Shown piece after piece: positions 47,601-49,440 of a stretch of DNA of 64,000 nt (positions are counted from its first letter, which is position 1; every line of letters starts with the position of its first letter). Origin of the DNA: Diadema setosum (lineage: Eukaryota > Echinodermata > Echinoidea > Diadematoida > Diadematidae); contig CM067059.1 of assembly GCA_033980235.1 (NCBI GenBank), forward strand, positions 17,742,100-17,806,099, given 5' to 3'. The notes beneath the pieces were generated by a model. It was not told the DNA's origin, made no database searches, and worked only from the letters and a program-made list of their open reading frames with translations. The translations under genes and the position numbers were made by a program.

Positions 47601-49440
47601 ATTTTGAAGCACTAATGCTGGATTTTTGTTTCATCTGCAAAGGGTAAATTATGCCTTTAAAGACAACAATGACAAATTGCACTTTTTCCAAGTTTGAGTG
47701 TTATCCGTAAAGGAGCAATGGATGTTTCACTGAATGGATGAGATCTGTTGATGAAAGTGGTCAAATTAACAGGCCTGCCTGCACGACTGCAGGTTTTGTT
47801 CTTTTGTTCTTTGCTTTTGTTTATTCTAACCTTTTATGGTCCATAACCTTCAACATGGCCACGCTGTCAATAATTTGGTTACTCGCATGAAGGTTAACCC
47901 ATTATCCATTTTTCTCTCTTCATATTCAAGACATGGTTTATCACTGCAAGCTATGAGTTGAATATGAACAGAGAAAAATGGACTGTGTGGGTTGGCCTCA
48001 GTGGGAGCGACCAAGCTATCAGACAGGTGACCATGTTAAAAGTTATGGACATTTAAAAAAAAAAACCTAAACACAGACCTGCATTCGTACAGGCTGGCCT
48101 AGTTATTTGGCCATGAACATTGACAGATTTCATCCATTCAGTGAGACATTCATTGCTCCTTCACAATAACACTCAACCTTGGAAAACATGTTATATGTCA
48201 TTGTTGTCTTTGAAGTTCATGTGCTCAGTCATGCATGACATTTGTCAACATAATTCTCACTTTCGTATTTTTTTTTCCTTTAATTCTTGGGATATAAGCT
48301 TCCGCCTATGAACGTGCAATGTGTAAATGTATGCTTTTATGCACACCAAAGTACTAGTATTCATATATCGTATCAAATTCTGTCTTATTATGATGCAAAT
48401 AATAGAGTTATTTTCTATTCTGTAACTTTACATTTGATAAATGGGATTCTTCTGTAAAGCTACCCTATGCTGGACTGATGATGCAAAAAGACGAAATTAC
48501 GGAAAATATCCATAGATGAAGGACATGACGGTGAACCGCAAGACCGAAGTATAAGTCCCGAAAGCAATCGATCAGATATTGGTATCATGAGGTGATTCTG
48601 CTTGATATCGGCTGTATGCGATAGGGAAAATTACGTACCAATGGAAAGAGGAAGAGTTCTTCTTTCTTCACAGCCATCATTGTGCTCTCCATGGCTGACA
48701 CCTATGAAATAGTAGCCCTCCAAAGTTGGCTTACCTTTTTTTTTATACACACTGTATGTACACATACAGATGTATGTAGCCCTATCATGGCAAAACATGT
48801 TCATACAGTGTACATTTATTGGTGTGTTACATTTGAGTGAACACCACAAGGTCCAGACAGAAGAAAGTACAACATTGTAAATGAACCAGACCTGACAATC
48901 TCGTTATAATGGAATCCCCCCCCCCCCATATTAGATGTACAATATTTAACATTGGCAATTGCATATGAATCTAGGATGTGATTATATCAGAAAACAGTGA
49001 TTTACATGTAGATTAAATTAATGATTTTCTGAATAATGAATTGAGTTTATCCAATATCTATTATATGCAAACATATTGCTATCAGTGTCTCTTTGTTAAT
49101 TTTTCATGAATTTATTCACCCATGTACATAAATAACTTTCTCTACATGATGTGATGTCAGTCTTTTTCACTACTAGCGTCATTTTAACAAGTCTTAATTG
49201 TGCCATGTGCTATCTCAAGCCTTATACTGACCCAAAGAATTACTGACATATCCATCTCATAGATATATGTGCGCTGTAATGCATAATAGTTGAAAATGAA
49301 ATTGTTTGTTCTTGTAACAACAGGACACATTGCCCCATTGCAGGATAAGTGGAGGGCTCTCAAACCTGTCTTTCTCCTTCCGTGGCAAGGAAGTCATACG
49401 TGAAGCCATGCACAGTGTGTTCCTCTACCACGCTATAAAG
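12..49440 (+). CDS. MTR: Methionine synthase, cobalamin-dependent (partial gene, six exons in window)
   Basis: The enzyme moves a methyl group from 5-methyltetrahydrofolate through cobalamin to homocysteine, giving methionine and tetrahydrofolate in the cytosol. Six exons (12-221, 7984-8096, 20329-20469, 23085-23270, 45970-46149, 49324-49440) join to 315 uninterrupted codons. They cover the C-terminal end of the homocysteine-binding barrel and most of the folate-binding barrel. Motifs in order are VGGCCGTTP (two zinc-ligand cysteines), [69 protein letters not shown] and [14 protein letters not shown]. All are characteristic of animal MetH. Every intron is GT-AG. The first ~290 residues and the cobalamin and activation domains (the animal protein is about 1250-1270 aa) lie outside the window. 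Introns are very large (7.8, 12.2, 2.6, 22.7, 3.2 and over 14.5 kb) because of transposons. No exon is disrupted, so the gene looks intact. Confidence 0.95.
222..481 (+). other. Intron 1, 5' part without recognised feature
   Basis: AT-rich intronic sequence after the GTAAGT donor. No coding signal or repeat end is recognisable before the hairpin of the family C element at 482. Confidence 0.6.
482..1530 (+). mobile_element. Family C hairpin-ended tandem-repeat element (Helentron/HINE-like, non-autonomous)
   Basis: The 5' end is a hairpin whose arms GCTCACCTGAGCC and GGCTCAAGTGAGC flank AAA. A short GTCCG/GTCGTGCG tract follows. The body is three tandem units starting near 567, 890 and 1226 (periods about 323 and 336 bp). 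Each has a TTTTCATCTTCTTC box, CAAACTTGGCAGGTAGCATC and a C/G-rich GGGCACCATGCCCCACCC box. Near the 3' end an inverted arm copy (ACTCAGGTGAGG, ~1499) is followed by the perfect palindrome AGACCCGCGGGTCT and a terminal CTTG at 1527-1530. There is no ORF. The architecture matches that reported for Helentron-associated elements. A G homopolymer (~1169-1190) lies in unit 2. Family assignment is inference. Confidence 0.6.
2219..3000 (+). pseudogene. DIRS gag-like remnant
   Basis: Two open segments in different frames (2219-2596 and 2731-3000) are rich in Ser/Glu/Asp, for example [20 protein letters not shown], and contain [14 protein letters not shown]. They sit where DIRS gag precedes pol. No catalytic domain is visible. 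The assignment rests on position and composition, so it is weaker than that of the pol part. Confidence 0.45.
3328..4290 (+). pseudogene. DIRS reverse transcriptase, split by MITE and frameshifted
   Basis: [20 protein letters not shown] followed by LNKFIKYQH is the start of the DIRS RT domain. [12 protein letters not shown] (3591-3626, frame 3) is the first catalytic region with its Asp, and [20 protein letters not shown] (frame 1) is the following region. YLDD begins at 3975 and is followed by IIIGKT and the thumb segment [15 protein letters not shown]. The ~18 residues after KYQHIQKG are replaced by a T-rich microsatellite, and two frame changes occur. A 186-bp MITE (3789-3974) separates the last residues before YLDD from the motif itself. 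The gene is dead. Confidence 0.8.
3789..3974. mobile_element. 186-bp TA-target MITE, pogo/Tigger-like ends, inside the RT catalytic codon
   Basis: Imperfect terminal inverted repeats read CAATGGACTCCCGTTATAAC on the left and CAGTGCACTCCCGTTATAA on the right (reverse complement). They are flanked by TA at 3787-3788 and 3975-3976. GTTATAAC-type motifs recur inside. The TA target is the first two bases of the Tyr codon of the RT YLDD box. Removing 188 bases brings the flanking DIRS frames into register. Confidence 0.85.
4396..4782 (+). pseudogene. DIRS RNase H remnant
   Basis: One frame reads [32 protein letters not shown] and then [18 protein letters not shown], followed by [19 protein letters not shown]. 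This is the DIRS/retroelement RNase H pattern of Asp, Glu and the H...AD ending. Two in-frame stops (near 4441 and 4531) interrupt it. It follows directly on the RT remnant. Confidence 0.7.
5383..5560 (+). pseudogene. DIRS tyrosine recombinase C-terminal remnant
   Basis: [20 protein letters not shown] followed by [13 protein letters not shown] carries the H-x-x-R box (AHSRR) of tyrosine recombinases and the GVPxxTIL-like segment of DIRS recombinases. The N-terminal part is largely deleted and the Tyr nucleophile region is not intact. Confidence 0.65.
5795..5972. repeat. Inverted repeat near DIRS right end
   Basis: The arm at 5795-5817 (TATTTGGAGGCAAGAGTAAT...) is matched inverted at 5950-5972 (ATGATTACTCTCGCCTCC...). 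Inverted terminal or internal complementary repeats are expected in DIRS elements; which of the two this is cannot be decided from one copy. Confidence 0.55.
6358..6530 (+). mobile_element. Family A element, 5' fragment only
   Basis: TTTGTCGAGCCCACCGG and GGGGAGACTAAGGGATCGCC form the family A 5' hairpin (partly decayed). A TCCGTCC tract and the first ACTTGGAGGGA unit follow. The sequence then stops matching the longer copies at 8462 and 55592. Confidence 0.6.
6531..7983 (+). other. Intron 1, 3' part; one short inverted repeat
   Basis: No coding signal. A C/A homopolymer tract lies at 6842-6860. A 14-bp inverted pair (ATATCACCCTTGTC at 7300-7313 and GACAAGGGTGATAT at 7371-7384) could be a decayed foldback element. 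The rest is AT-rich intron ending in the CCTTCAG acceptor at 7983. Confidence 0.5.
7984..8096 (+). CDS. MTR: MTR exon: start of folate-binding barrel
   Basis: This exon completes the split Gly codon, then reads [20 protein letters not shown] and [17 protein letters not shown]. The NIGER.N box opens the pterin-binding TIM barrel and is invariant in MetH. The acceptor is CAG at 7981-7983. The donor is GTGAGT at 8097, leaving phase 0. At 113 bp it is the shortest exon in the window. Confidence 0.95.
8462..8919 (+). mobile_element. Family A element, left part (split by LINE insertion)
   Basis: A 5' hairpin (GAGCCCACCGGAGGTG..GGGGAGAC) and a GTCCGTCCGTCGTCC tract lead into tandem units. The units contain CAAACTTGG, GGTAGATGTCCCTTGGGGAG, an AGGTCA direct repeat (8650-8662; exact DR1 at 8805-8817) and GGGCCCAATGTTWAGTTTTT. 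The element breaks off at GTCCGTTTGTGAC (8919) and resumes with ACTTGGCTGGTAAATGTCCC at 16359 beyond the LINE. Confidence 0.7.
8937..9313 (+). repeat. Rearranged direct duplication in LINE 5' region
   Basis: About 166 bp beginning TGTATGAGACGTGATGTGG occur at 8937-9103 and again at 9149-9313. Between them (9104-9148) is a copy of GATGATGCTGTTAAAGTGTG, which belongs at 9424. The first copy therefore carries an internal deletion before the duplicated part restarts. This looks like template switching or a second, deleted LINE copy in tandem. Confidence 0.7.
9366..9875 (+). pseudogene. LINE endonuclease-RT linker segment
   Basis: 169 codons include [40 protein letters not shown] and [12 protein letters not shown]. 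This is the usual linker between endonuclease and RT in Jockey/CR1/L2-type LINEs (pattern H.P.....R....PW.......I..RD). The frame is lost between 9875 and 10062. No intact endonuclease is seen upstream. Confidence 0.7.
10062..10927 (+). pseudogene. LINE reverse transcriptase (open up to the insertion)
   Basis: The sequence contains [53 protein letters not shown] (motif A Asp), [33 protein letters not shown] (motif C) and [15 protein letters not shown]. All core RT motifs are present without a stop. It is interrupted at 10928 (TA target) by a pogo-like element; the continuation in the matching frame begins at 12926. Confidence 0.88.
10930..12923. mobile_element. 1,994-bp pogo/Tigger-like non-autonomous element with internal tandem repeats
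   Basis: Perfect 20-bp ends CAGTGAAACCCCGTTATAAC (inverted at the right end) lie between TA duplications (10928-10929 and 12924-12925). Both subterminal regions repeat the motif GGTTATAACGAGG many times, as expected of transposase-binding arrays in pogo-type elements. The middle has a 192-bp tandem unit starting at 11555, 11747 and 11939 (AAAGCCGAAATAATTAAYGA, CGCCGGGTGACAGTAGCG). A second copy of the family, in opposite orientation, is at 38011-40089. No transposase is encoded. Confidence 0.85.
12926..13401 (+). pseudogene. LINE RT C-terminal segment
   Basis: The segment reads [52 protein letters not shown] and YRVSCLYN. This is the conserved post-RT region of Jockey/CR1 LINEs (Y...V.P.LDY....W......L...QNRALR). 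It joins in frame to the RT at 10927 and, past the second insertion, to a stop codon around 15985. Confidence 0.85.
13403..15968. mobile_element. 2,566-bp TA-target element with GTCGACTTA-array ends (pogo-like)
   Basis: Ends CAGTCAACCTCGCGTAAGTC (left) and CAGTAGACCTCGCCTAAGTC (right, inverted) are flanked by TA (13401-13402 and 15969-15970). Both subterminal regions repeat GTCGACTTA. The interior contains about 300-bp repeats (~14260-15360) built on TGCGTTTAAACGCAATTGAG, GACTTGCATTTGATTTT and CTAGTTTCGTATGATTATC. No transposase ORF is convincing. A 5' partial copy is at 62192-62775 and an interior-only fragment at 34016-34390. Confidence 0.82.
15971..16358 (+). repeat. LINE 3' UTR with hairpin and (ATCA)n tail
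   Basis: After the stop codon comes a hairpin with 10-bp arms (CAGCTCCACC / GGTGGAGCTG), then GGGCTATCCAGCC, AAATAAAATC and four ATCA-type units. A related GGGCTATCCAGCC box precedes the AAAC tail of a different fragment at ~17027, so it may be a shared 3' recognition element. Confidence 0.7.
16359..16502 (+). mobile_element. Family A element, right part
   Basis: This continues the unit broken at 8919 (GGTAAATGTCCCTTGGGGAG, AGGTCAAAGGTTA). It then has the 3' end ACGCGAATGGGCGAGACACA, which carries the inverted copy of the 5' hairpin arm, and finishes at CTTG (16499-16502). It matches the 3' end of the copy at 55592-56699. Confidence 0.7.
16503..16789 (+). other. Intron 2 stretch, nothing recognised
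   Basis: No coding motif, inverted repeat or tail was recognised. Confidence 0.4.
16790..17083 (+). mobile_element. 5'-truncated LINE 3' end with (AAAC)n tail
   Basis: Contains GGTCCCGTGTATGAGAGAGT, CACGTAAAAGATCCTGCTTC, GGGCTATCCAGCC and a tail of AAAC units at ~17053-17083. The tail and the GGGCTATCCAGCC box suggest a LINE 3' UTR copied without its coding part. No target duplication was identified. Confidence 0.5.
17084..17892 (+). other. Intron 2 stretch, nothing recognised
   Basis: AT-rich, with short shadow frames only. Confidence 0.4.
17893..18286. mobile_element. 394-bp MITE with TACACAGCCC ends and an internal hairpin
   Basis: The left end TACACAGCCCAATCGCTGTA is matched inverted by the right end TTACAGTGACTGGGCTGTGT. 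TA pairs flank it (17891-17892 and 18287-18288). A second inverted pair inside (CACTGATGGCCATTT around 17950 and AAATGGCCATCAGTG around 18020) makes a nested hairpin. No ORF. Confidence 0.65.
18287..19010 (+). other. Intron 2 stretch, nothing recognised
   Basis: No recognisable gene or repeat end in this AT-rich segment. Confidence 0.4.
19026..19219 (-). mobile_element. Retroposed 194-bp fragment (LINE 3' end) with 15-bp target duplication
   Basis: CTTGATTCAAGTGTT occurs on both sides (19011-19025 and 19220-19234). Read on the minus strand the insert ends TTGTTCAATAAAAACATT and then an A-rich AAAC tail, which is a polyadenylation signal plus tail. This is target-primed retroposition of a short RNA, probably a 5'-truncated LINE. 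Confidence 0.75.
19391..19547. mobile_element. Foldback MITE, about 157 bp
   Basis: Arms of about 45 bp pair almost perfectly: CGCTGACAAGTTGTCAGTCT on the left and AGACTGACAACTTGTCAGCG on the right. ATCTAGTTAGTCA and TGACTAAATTGAT form the outer part. A short loop contains CAGCCAATCAAAACCAAGG. Typical of non-autonomous DNA elements. Confidence 0.7.
19749..20203 (+). mobile_element. Family B element, short copy
   Basis: The 5' hairpin has arms GCCTCTGCC and CCGGAGGC, followed by GTTGTCCGTCC and a TCCTTCC tract. One unit carries GACGAAGTTGTGCCTATCAA and GGGTCAAAGGTCA. The 3' end has the arm copy GGCACAGGCATACC, a decayed 3' hairpin and TTTTTAG where other copies have TTTCTAG. It lies just upstream of exon 20329-20469. 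Confidence 0.7.
20329..20469 (+). CDS. MTR: MTR exon: folate-binding barrel
   Basis: Encodes 47 residues, [20 protein letters not shown] then [20 protein letters not shown] and SEPDICK. The D(V/I)NMD.GMLDG segment lines the folate site in MetH. The acceptor is CTGTGCAG (20321-20328) and the donor GTCAGT at 20470; both flanking introns are phase 0. Confidence 0.95.
20470..20804 (+). other. Intron 3, 5' part
   Basis: Begins with the GTCAGT donor. It contains repeated CACCAGCAC / AGCACTGAACTTGAA phrases (~20527-20545, 20758-20787), probably a small local duplication. Nothing coding. Confidence 0.4.
20805..21285 (+). repeat. Segment duplicated in intron 6 (copy 1)
   Basis: CTGGTCTCACGCTC through TTCCTGATGC matches 50710-51628 in order. 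Shared phrases include GATCAACAGTCATTTGTTTT (TATCAACAGTCATTTGTTTT there), GCTGACTGATTATGGTACAG and GTATATAAGG. Copy 2 has an extra LINE tail (50885-51154). Either a dispersed repeat or an intragenic duplication. Confidence 0.7.
21520..22300 (-). pseudogene. LINE RT C-terminal half, decayed
   Basis: The minus strand reads [20 protein letters not shown], then [90 protein letters not shown] and [20 protein letters not shown]. These are the RT motif B region, the ADD region and the C-terminal block of a Jockey-superfamily LINE. Stops and frameshifts occur throughout. It is not the same family as the LINEs at 8920 or 58000. Confidence 0.8.
22402..22520 (+). repeat. (ATT)n / (ACT)n microsatellite
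   Basis: About 16 ATT units from 22402 to 22450, then mixed ATT and a run of ACT units to about 22515. Confidence 0.95.
22644..22731 (+). mobile_element. Diverged copy of the TTAA-target (piggyBac-type) MITE
   Basis: TTAA at both ends (22644-22647 and 22728-22731), left end TTAACCTGTTGAAGA, and a core GGGCAGGTGTCTGTGAGAAA. The intact relative is at 57334-57426 (TTAACCCGTTGAGGA, GGGCAGGTGTCTATGGGAAA). The right inverted end is largely lost. Confidence 0.65.
22732..23084 (+). other. Intron 3, 3' part
   Basis: No recognised repeat. It ends in the TTTTTGAAG acceptor at 23084. Confidence 0.5.
23085..23270 (+). CDS. MTR: MTR exon: folate-binding barrel
   Basis: 62 residues: [78 protein letters not shown] and VVMAFDE are conserved strand ends of the pterin barrel that hold the pterin. 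The acceptor AAG at 23082-23084 is preceded by TCTTATTTTTG. The donor is GTAAGA at 23271, phase 0. Confidence 0.95.
23337..23490. mobile_element. 154-bp palindromic MITE (CTGTTTCATAAAGCTG ends)
   Basis: Left GTTTCATAAAGCTGTTCGTA pairs with right TACGAACAGCTTTATGAAAC (the latter preceded by ACTT). The inner part GACTGGTGATC / GATCACCAGTC is also inverted, so almost the whole element folds back. This type of element is common in invertebrate deuterostome genomes. Confidence 0.75.
23491..24250 (+). other. Intron 4, 5' part; one coding-like scrap
   Basis: Mostly unrecognised. Around 23937-24085 the plus strand reads [17 protein letters not shown] and [20 protein letters not shown] in different frames separated by stops. 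I could not assign it to a family. Confidence 0.35.
24255..24400 (+). repeat. G homopolymer and AGATCTAG-rich tract
   Basis: A run of about 23 G at 24255-24277 is followed by repeated AGATCTAG/TAGACTAG words (24300-24402), a self-complementary short-period repeat. Confidence 0.8.
24540..25246 (+). repeat. ~165-bp interspersed satellite, left block
   Basis: About four units, each with TTCCAAAGCGAAAAATATAG, CTACAAACGGCAGTTTTGGG, CTGTAAAATGTCAAAATTTT, CTCGCTTCGCTCGCTCGCAT and TTGCTGCCAGTAATTGCCAG, and an AT-to-C-run junction (GCGCCCCCC). The array is cut at GACAGTTTT (25246) by the family D element and resumes at 26354. Confidence 0.8.
25247..26353 (+). mobile_element. Family D hairpin-ended tandem-repeat element carrying DR1 arrays (Helentron/HINE-like)
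   Basis: The 5' hairpin has arms GTCCCCGCCG and GCAGGGGAC around a GAACGAGTTCGA loop stem. A GTGTGTCCGTCC tract follows. About six ~158-bp units follow, each with TACAAAATGCTACTCC, a GATTTCGATTCCGTTTGCTT-type phrase, GTGATGGCACTAG, CAAAACTTCTACACAGAATT and TGACCTTTGACCT. The inverted arm CGGCGGGGAC is at 26308-26317, then the hairpin ATTACGC-ACC-GCGTAAT, and it ends in CTTG at 26350-26353. On both sides the satellite continues in a T run, so insertion fell between T residues. No protein is encoded. Confidence 0.7.
25463..26262 (+). promoter_or_regulatory. Periodic array of DR1 (TGACCTTTGACCT) sites
   Basis: Exact TGACCT-T-TGACCT lies at 25463, 25476, 25621, 25780, 25937 and 26095, with a one-mismatch copy at 26250. 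Apart from the doubled first site the spacing is 158, 159, 157, 158 and 155 bp. DR1 is the known binding form for RXR homodimers, HNF4, COUP-TF and PPAR-RXR. Whether any receptor binds here is inference. Confidence 0.5.
26354..26870 (+). repeat. ~165-bp satellite, right block
   Basis: Resumes at TTTAGACTGTAAAATATC and continues for about three and a half units with the same GCTTCGCTCACTCGCATTTA, TTGCTGCCAGTAATTGCCAG and TTCCAAAGCGAAAAAATACA boxes. Confidence 0.8.
26871..27520 (+). other. Low-complexity intron 4 segment with C/G homopolymers
   Basis: Two related blocks (GTGGGAGGGGGAAACCTCCC near 26890, GTGTGGGAGAGGGATACACA near 27198), each followed by a C run and a GTTCGGTC/CTTGCTTCGCTCC phrase. 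A (TG)n plus G-run and a ~40-bp C run lie at 27437-27520. No gene. Confidence 0.5.
27620..27905 (+). pseudogene. Coiled-coil ORF remnant (possible LINE ORF1)
   Basis: One frame reads [20 protein letters not shown] then [20 protein letters not shown]. After a frameshift another frame reads [20 protein letters not shown] then [10 protein letters not shown]. The leucine/charged heptad pattern is a coiled coil like those in LINE ORF1 proteins. No RNA-recognition or zinc-knuckle motif is left, so the assignment is tentative. Confidence 0.4.
27903..28110 (-). mobile_element. LINE 3' end, minus orientation, (CAAT)n tail
   Basis: On the minus strand TGTGGAATTCCACCTTTGGT, AGATTTTTAATAAAGACC and CAATCAATCAA form a 3' UTR, polyadenylation-like signal and tail. 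The body probably extends upstream into 28110-28900 (GC-richer), where no coding motif is seen. Confidence 0.55.
28111..29082 (+). other. Unassigned repeat-like stretch
   Basis: A-rich then GC-richer (28370-28740) then AT-rich. A 152-codon minus-strand frame (28326-28784) has no recognisable domain and overlaps equally open frames on both strands. Likely LINE 3' UTR or unknown repeat. Confidence 0.35.
29083..29190 (+). repeat. Repeat E, left part (host of the TIR element)
   Basis: ATACACTCAGC, an A run, TCATAAAATTTTTTGG and ATGTATTATATACCATA match the minus strand of 33636-33822. The repeat is interrupted at AATT (29187-29190) and resumes at 30151. Confidence 0.65.
29191..30150. mobile_element. 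960-bp TIR element with AATT target duplication
   Basis: Inverted ends of about 37 bp: CTCGCTATCGCCAATGACGT on the left and ACGTCATTGGTGATAGTGAG on the right, continuing through AAAAAGTACCCGGATG. AATT flanks both ends (29187-29190 and 30151-30154). The uninterrupted form of the target is preserved at 33636-33822 on the minus strand. The interior is GC-richer, with CpG-containing palindromes and short open frames but no transposase motif. The superfamily is unknown to me; a 4-bp AATT duplication rules out Tc1/mariner (TA) and piggyBac (TTAA). Confidence 0.75.
30151..30186 (+). repeat. Repeat E, right part
   Basis: AATTGGCTATCATAAAAAGG and GAAACTTTACACGTGAGTGA continue the sequence broken at 29190. 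They match the copy at 33636-33822 (GGGAAACTTTATGCATGAGT on its minus strand). Confidence 0.65.
31071..31121 (+). repeat. (AT)n microsatellite, left border
   Basis: About 25 AT dinucleotides immediately before the left arm of the inverted duplication. Confidence 0.95.
31122..32437. mobile_element. ~530-bp inverted duplication (possible Penelope-like 3' ends in tail-to-tail order)
   Basis: The left arm (~31122-31652) and right arm (~31905-32437) are reverse complements with only a few mismatches, for example GCGCGC versus GCGCAC, and TGTATTC versus TATATTC when inverted. A ~250-bp unique spacer separates them. Toward each outer end the arm carries GAGAAAGGGCGGCGAGACGC, then CCGAAAATTTGTGTGAAG and AATAAACCG: a hairpin, a GAAA-box and a polyadenylation-like signal. 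This resembles Penelope-like element 3' regions, which are known to sit in inverted or tandem arrangements. No GIY-YIG or RT part is present, so the family call is tentative. Confidence 0.55.
32473..32631 (+). repeat. (AT)n microsatellites, right border
   Basis: (AT)n at 32473-32510 and a second (TA)n at about 32603-32631, both in the family B context. Confidence 0.9.
32943..33635 (+). other. AT-rich intron 4 stretch, nothing recognised
   Basis: No inverted ends, coding motifs or tails recognised. Confidence 0.4.
33636..33822 (-). repeat. Repeat E, uninterrupted copy (empty site)
   Basis: On the minus strand it reads ATACACTCTG, an A run, CATAATTTTTTCTAG, TGTATTATATACCATATTAA, AGGCAATTTAATTGGCTATC, GGGAAACTTTATGCATGAGT. 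This is the same order as 29083-29190 joined to 30151-30186, but without the 960-bp TIR element. Confidence 0.65.
34016..34390 (+). repeat. Interior fragment of the 13403-15968 element family
   Basis: GAAACTTGTAAATGTTGCAA, TCATACAATTTTCTAGTTTC and GACTTGCATTTGATTTTTTT match the interior repeats of the element in intron 2, but no CAGTCAACC end or GTCGACTTA array is present. Confidence 0.6.
34761..34866. mobile_element. 106-bp MITE (CTGTAAAAGTGGA ends)
   Basis: The left end CTGTAAAAGTGGATATTTTC and right end GAAAATTTCCACTTTTACAG are inverted repeats between TA pairs (34759-34760 and 34867-34868). The centre is GCGCGACTAATTTTCTGCGC. Such short elements are widespread in marine invertebrates. 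Confidence 0.85.
35020..35866 (-). mobile_element. Decayed family B-like copies, minus orientation
   Basis: TTGACCTTTGATCCCAGACC and TTCCCAAGAAAATCATCGAC near 35056-35100, and the same phrases near 35678-35724, are minus-strand family B units. GTCACTATGGCACAATG (35348) matches the decayed 3' end. A C run lies at 35480-35491. The ends are not clean. Confidence 0.5.
35867..36480 (-). pseudogene. LINE C-terminal segment, minus strand
   Basis: Minus-strand reading gives [74 protein letters not shown] and [12 protein letters not shown]. This is the post-RT region of a LINE (LGV.....L.W......, Y...V.P.L.Y...VW, QRRALR). A G run (36437-36453) lies at its upstream border. Several frame changes occur. 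Confidence 0.75.
36481..37779 (+). other. Intron 4 stretch, no gene recognised
   Basis: AT-rich. GGTGTTACAAAAAAAATCCC at 37340 looks like a terminal sequence of mariner-type elements and may be the distant 3' end of the transposase relic at 40640-41140, but the partner end was not found. Confidence 0.35.
37780..38010 (+). repeat. (GAT)n microsatellite
   Basis: Imperfect GAT/GAC/AAT triplets for about 230 bp, interrupted at TA (38009-38010) by the pogo-like element. TGATGTT resumes after 40091. Confidence 0.9.
38011..40089. mobile_element. 2,079-bp pogo/Tigger-like element, second copy (inverted relative to 10930-12923)
   Basis: Same ends (CAGTGAAACCCCGTTATAAC at 38011, inverted at 40070-40089), TA at 38009-38010 and 40090-40091, and the same interior in reverse order. 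That includes the ~190-bp units with CTACTGTCACCYGGCGAGAT and TTTGTTTCTTTTTCTGAACA. Both copies keep subterminal CTCGTTATAACC arrays. They differ by small indels, so neither is a recent copy of the other. Confidence 0.85.
40322..40548 (+). repeat. ~52-bp minisatellite, about 4.5 units
   Basis: TTTCCTATCTTGGAATTAAA recurs at steps of 53, 52, 52 and 51 bp, each unit ending in a TTYACTGTATTTACA-like box. Confidence 0.8.
40640..41140 (-). pseudogene. Mariner/IS630-type transposase relic
   Basis: The minus strand reads [52 protein letters not shown] and, near 40680, [26 protein letters not shown] with the following helix is the second catalytic Asp region of DDE transposases of the Tc/mariner group, and the last block is the usual C terminus. 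The third catalytic acidic residue region (SPDL..LDFFLWG) is damaged. No clean TIRs were identified. Confidence 0.75.
41141..41762 (+). other. Intron 4 stretch, nothing firm
   Basis: May include the N-terminal remains of the mariner relic on the minus strand (to about 41270). No other motif seen. Confidence 0.35.
41763..43316 (+). pseudogene. LINE-derived 517-codon ORF: RT domain deleted in frame, RNase H kept
   Basis: Residues ~15-66 derive from a foldback repeat (41803-41960). Residues ~68-140 are the linker before RT ([20 protein letters not shown]). At about residue 142 the chain passes straight to the post-RT region ([36 protein letters not shown]). The RT palm with its catalytic Asp motifs is therefore missing, yet the frame is kept. 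Residues 366-490 are an RNase H domain with IYTDGSR (Asp370), RAELTAI (Glu405), LTDSLAAL (Asp429), [13 protein letters not shown] (His473, Asp483): the full DEDD set. RNase H downstream of RT is typical of I-clade LINEs. In the same frame the CCHC-like tail follows after stops at 43314 and 43392. Confidence 0.8.
41803..41960. repeat. Foldback repeat overlapping the ORF start
   Basis: AGCTACATACACCATG (41803-41818) pairs with CATGGTGTATGTAGCT (41945-41960). The inner arms continue (CACTGAATACTACAGCCAGT / CGGCCGTAGTAGTCAGTG) with small loops. It lies at the junction between unknown sequence and the LINE body. Confidence 0.75.
43401..43694 (+). pseudogene. LINE C-terminal zinc-knuckle segment
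   Basis: 97 codons: [52 protein letters not shown]. The C..C....H....C pattern after an R.G...LN..L box is the standard tail after RNase H in I-type LINEs. It is in the same frame as the 517-codon ORF, separated by TAG (43314) and TGA (43392), so these are simple stops, not a frame change. Confidence 0.8.
43695..44020 (+). repeat. LINE 3' UTR
   Basis: Ends in AAAAGCGCCAATAAACACC followed by ACCACCAACCAACC, a polyadenylation-like signal with a short ACC/CAA tail. It is the natural 3' end for the LINE body at 41964-43694. Confidence 0.5.
44021..44696 (+). other. Intron 4 stretch, nothing recognised
   Basis: AT-rich; no motif beyond short chance frames. Confidence 0.4.
44697..45164. mobile_element. 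468-bp foldback element with poly-C and poly-G arms
   Basis: Ends TATAGACCGATT (44697-44708) and AATCGGTCTATA (45153-45164) are inverted. The arms continue with CTGCGGTGTTCACGCCTACC plus a C run (~44780-44791) against a G run (45057-45076) plus GGTAGGCGGTGACACCGCAG. The loop region has a TATAAATG box (~45001) and CAGCTCTCTGCTGAGCTG. TA may be the target duplication. Confidence 0.7.
45165..45969 (+). other. Intron 4, 3' end
   Basis: No recognised repeat. It ends in TTTTATAACAG, the acceptor at 45969. Confidence 0.5.
45970..46149 (+). CDS. MTR: MTR exon: folate-binding barrel
   Basis: 60 residues: [70 protein letters not shown](A/G)TGMEEHN is a signature of the MetH folate domain; the Asp and Asn of FDPN contact the pterin region in solved MetH structures. 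The donor GTAATG at 46150 is a weaker but valid GT site. Both flanking introns are phase 0. Confidence 0.95.
46385..47210 (-). pseudogene. LINE RT fragment, minus strand (same family as 58000-62000)
   Basis: Minus-strand pieces read [69 protein letters not shown], a FADN remnant of the catalytic motif, and [20 protein letters not shown]. The wording is close to that of the LINE at 59060-60035 ([38 protein letters not shown]). Frameshifts are frequent. It starts within 240 bp of the exon at 45970-46149. Confidence 0.8.
47211..47658 (+). other. Intron 5 stretch, nothing recognised
   Basis: No supported feature. Confidence 0.4.
47659..48211. mobile_element. ~553-bp foldback element
   Basis: AAAGACAACAATGACA at 47659 pairs with TGTCATTGTTGTCTTT ending at 48211. 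The two halves (each ~265 bp) are inverted copies throughout: AGGAGCAATGGATGTTTCAC / GTGAGACATTCATTGCTCCT, and CCATTTTTCTCTCTTCATAT / ATATGAACAGAGAAAAATGG. The loop is very short. No ORF. Confidence 0.8.
48212..49323 (+). other. Intron 5, 3' part
   Basis: No gene recognised. A short C run lies at 48917-48928. The segment ends in TTGTAACAACAG (acceptor at 49323). Confidence 0.45.
49324..49440 (+). CDS. MTR: MTR exon: folate-binding barrel, last exon in window
   Basis: 39 residues: [53 protein letters not shown] is invariant in animal MetH. The next expected residues (S.MDMGIVNAG-type) do not follow. The donor is GTATGG at 49441, and no further MTR exon is seen up to 64000, giving an intron of over 14.5 kb. 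Confidence 0.95.
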
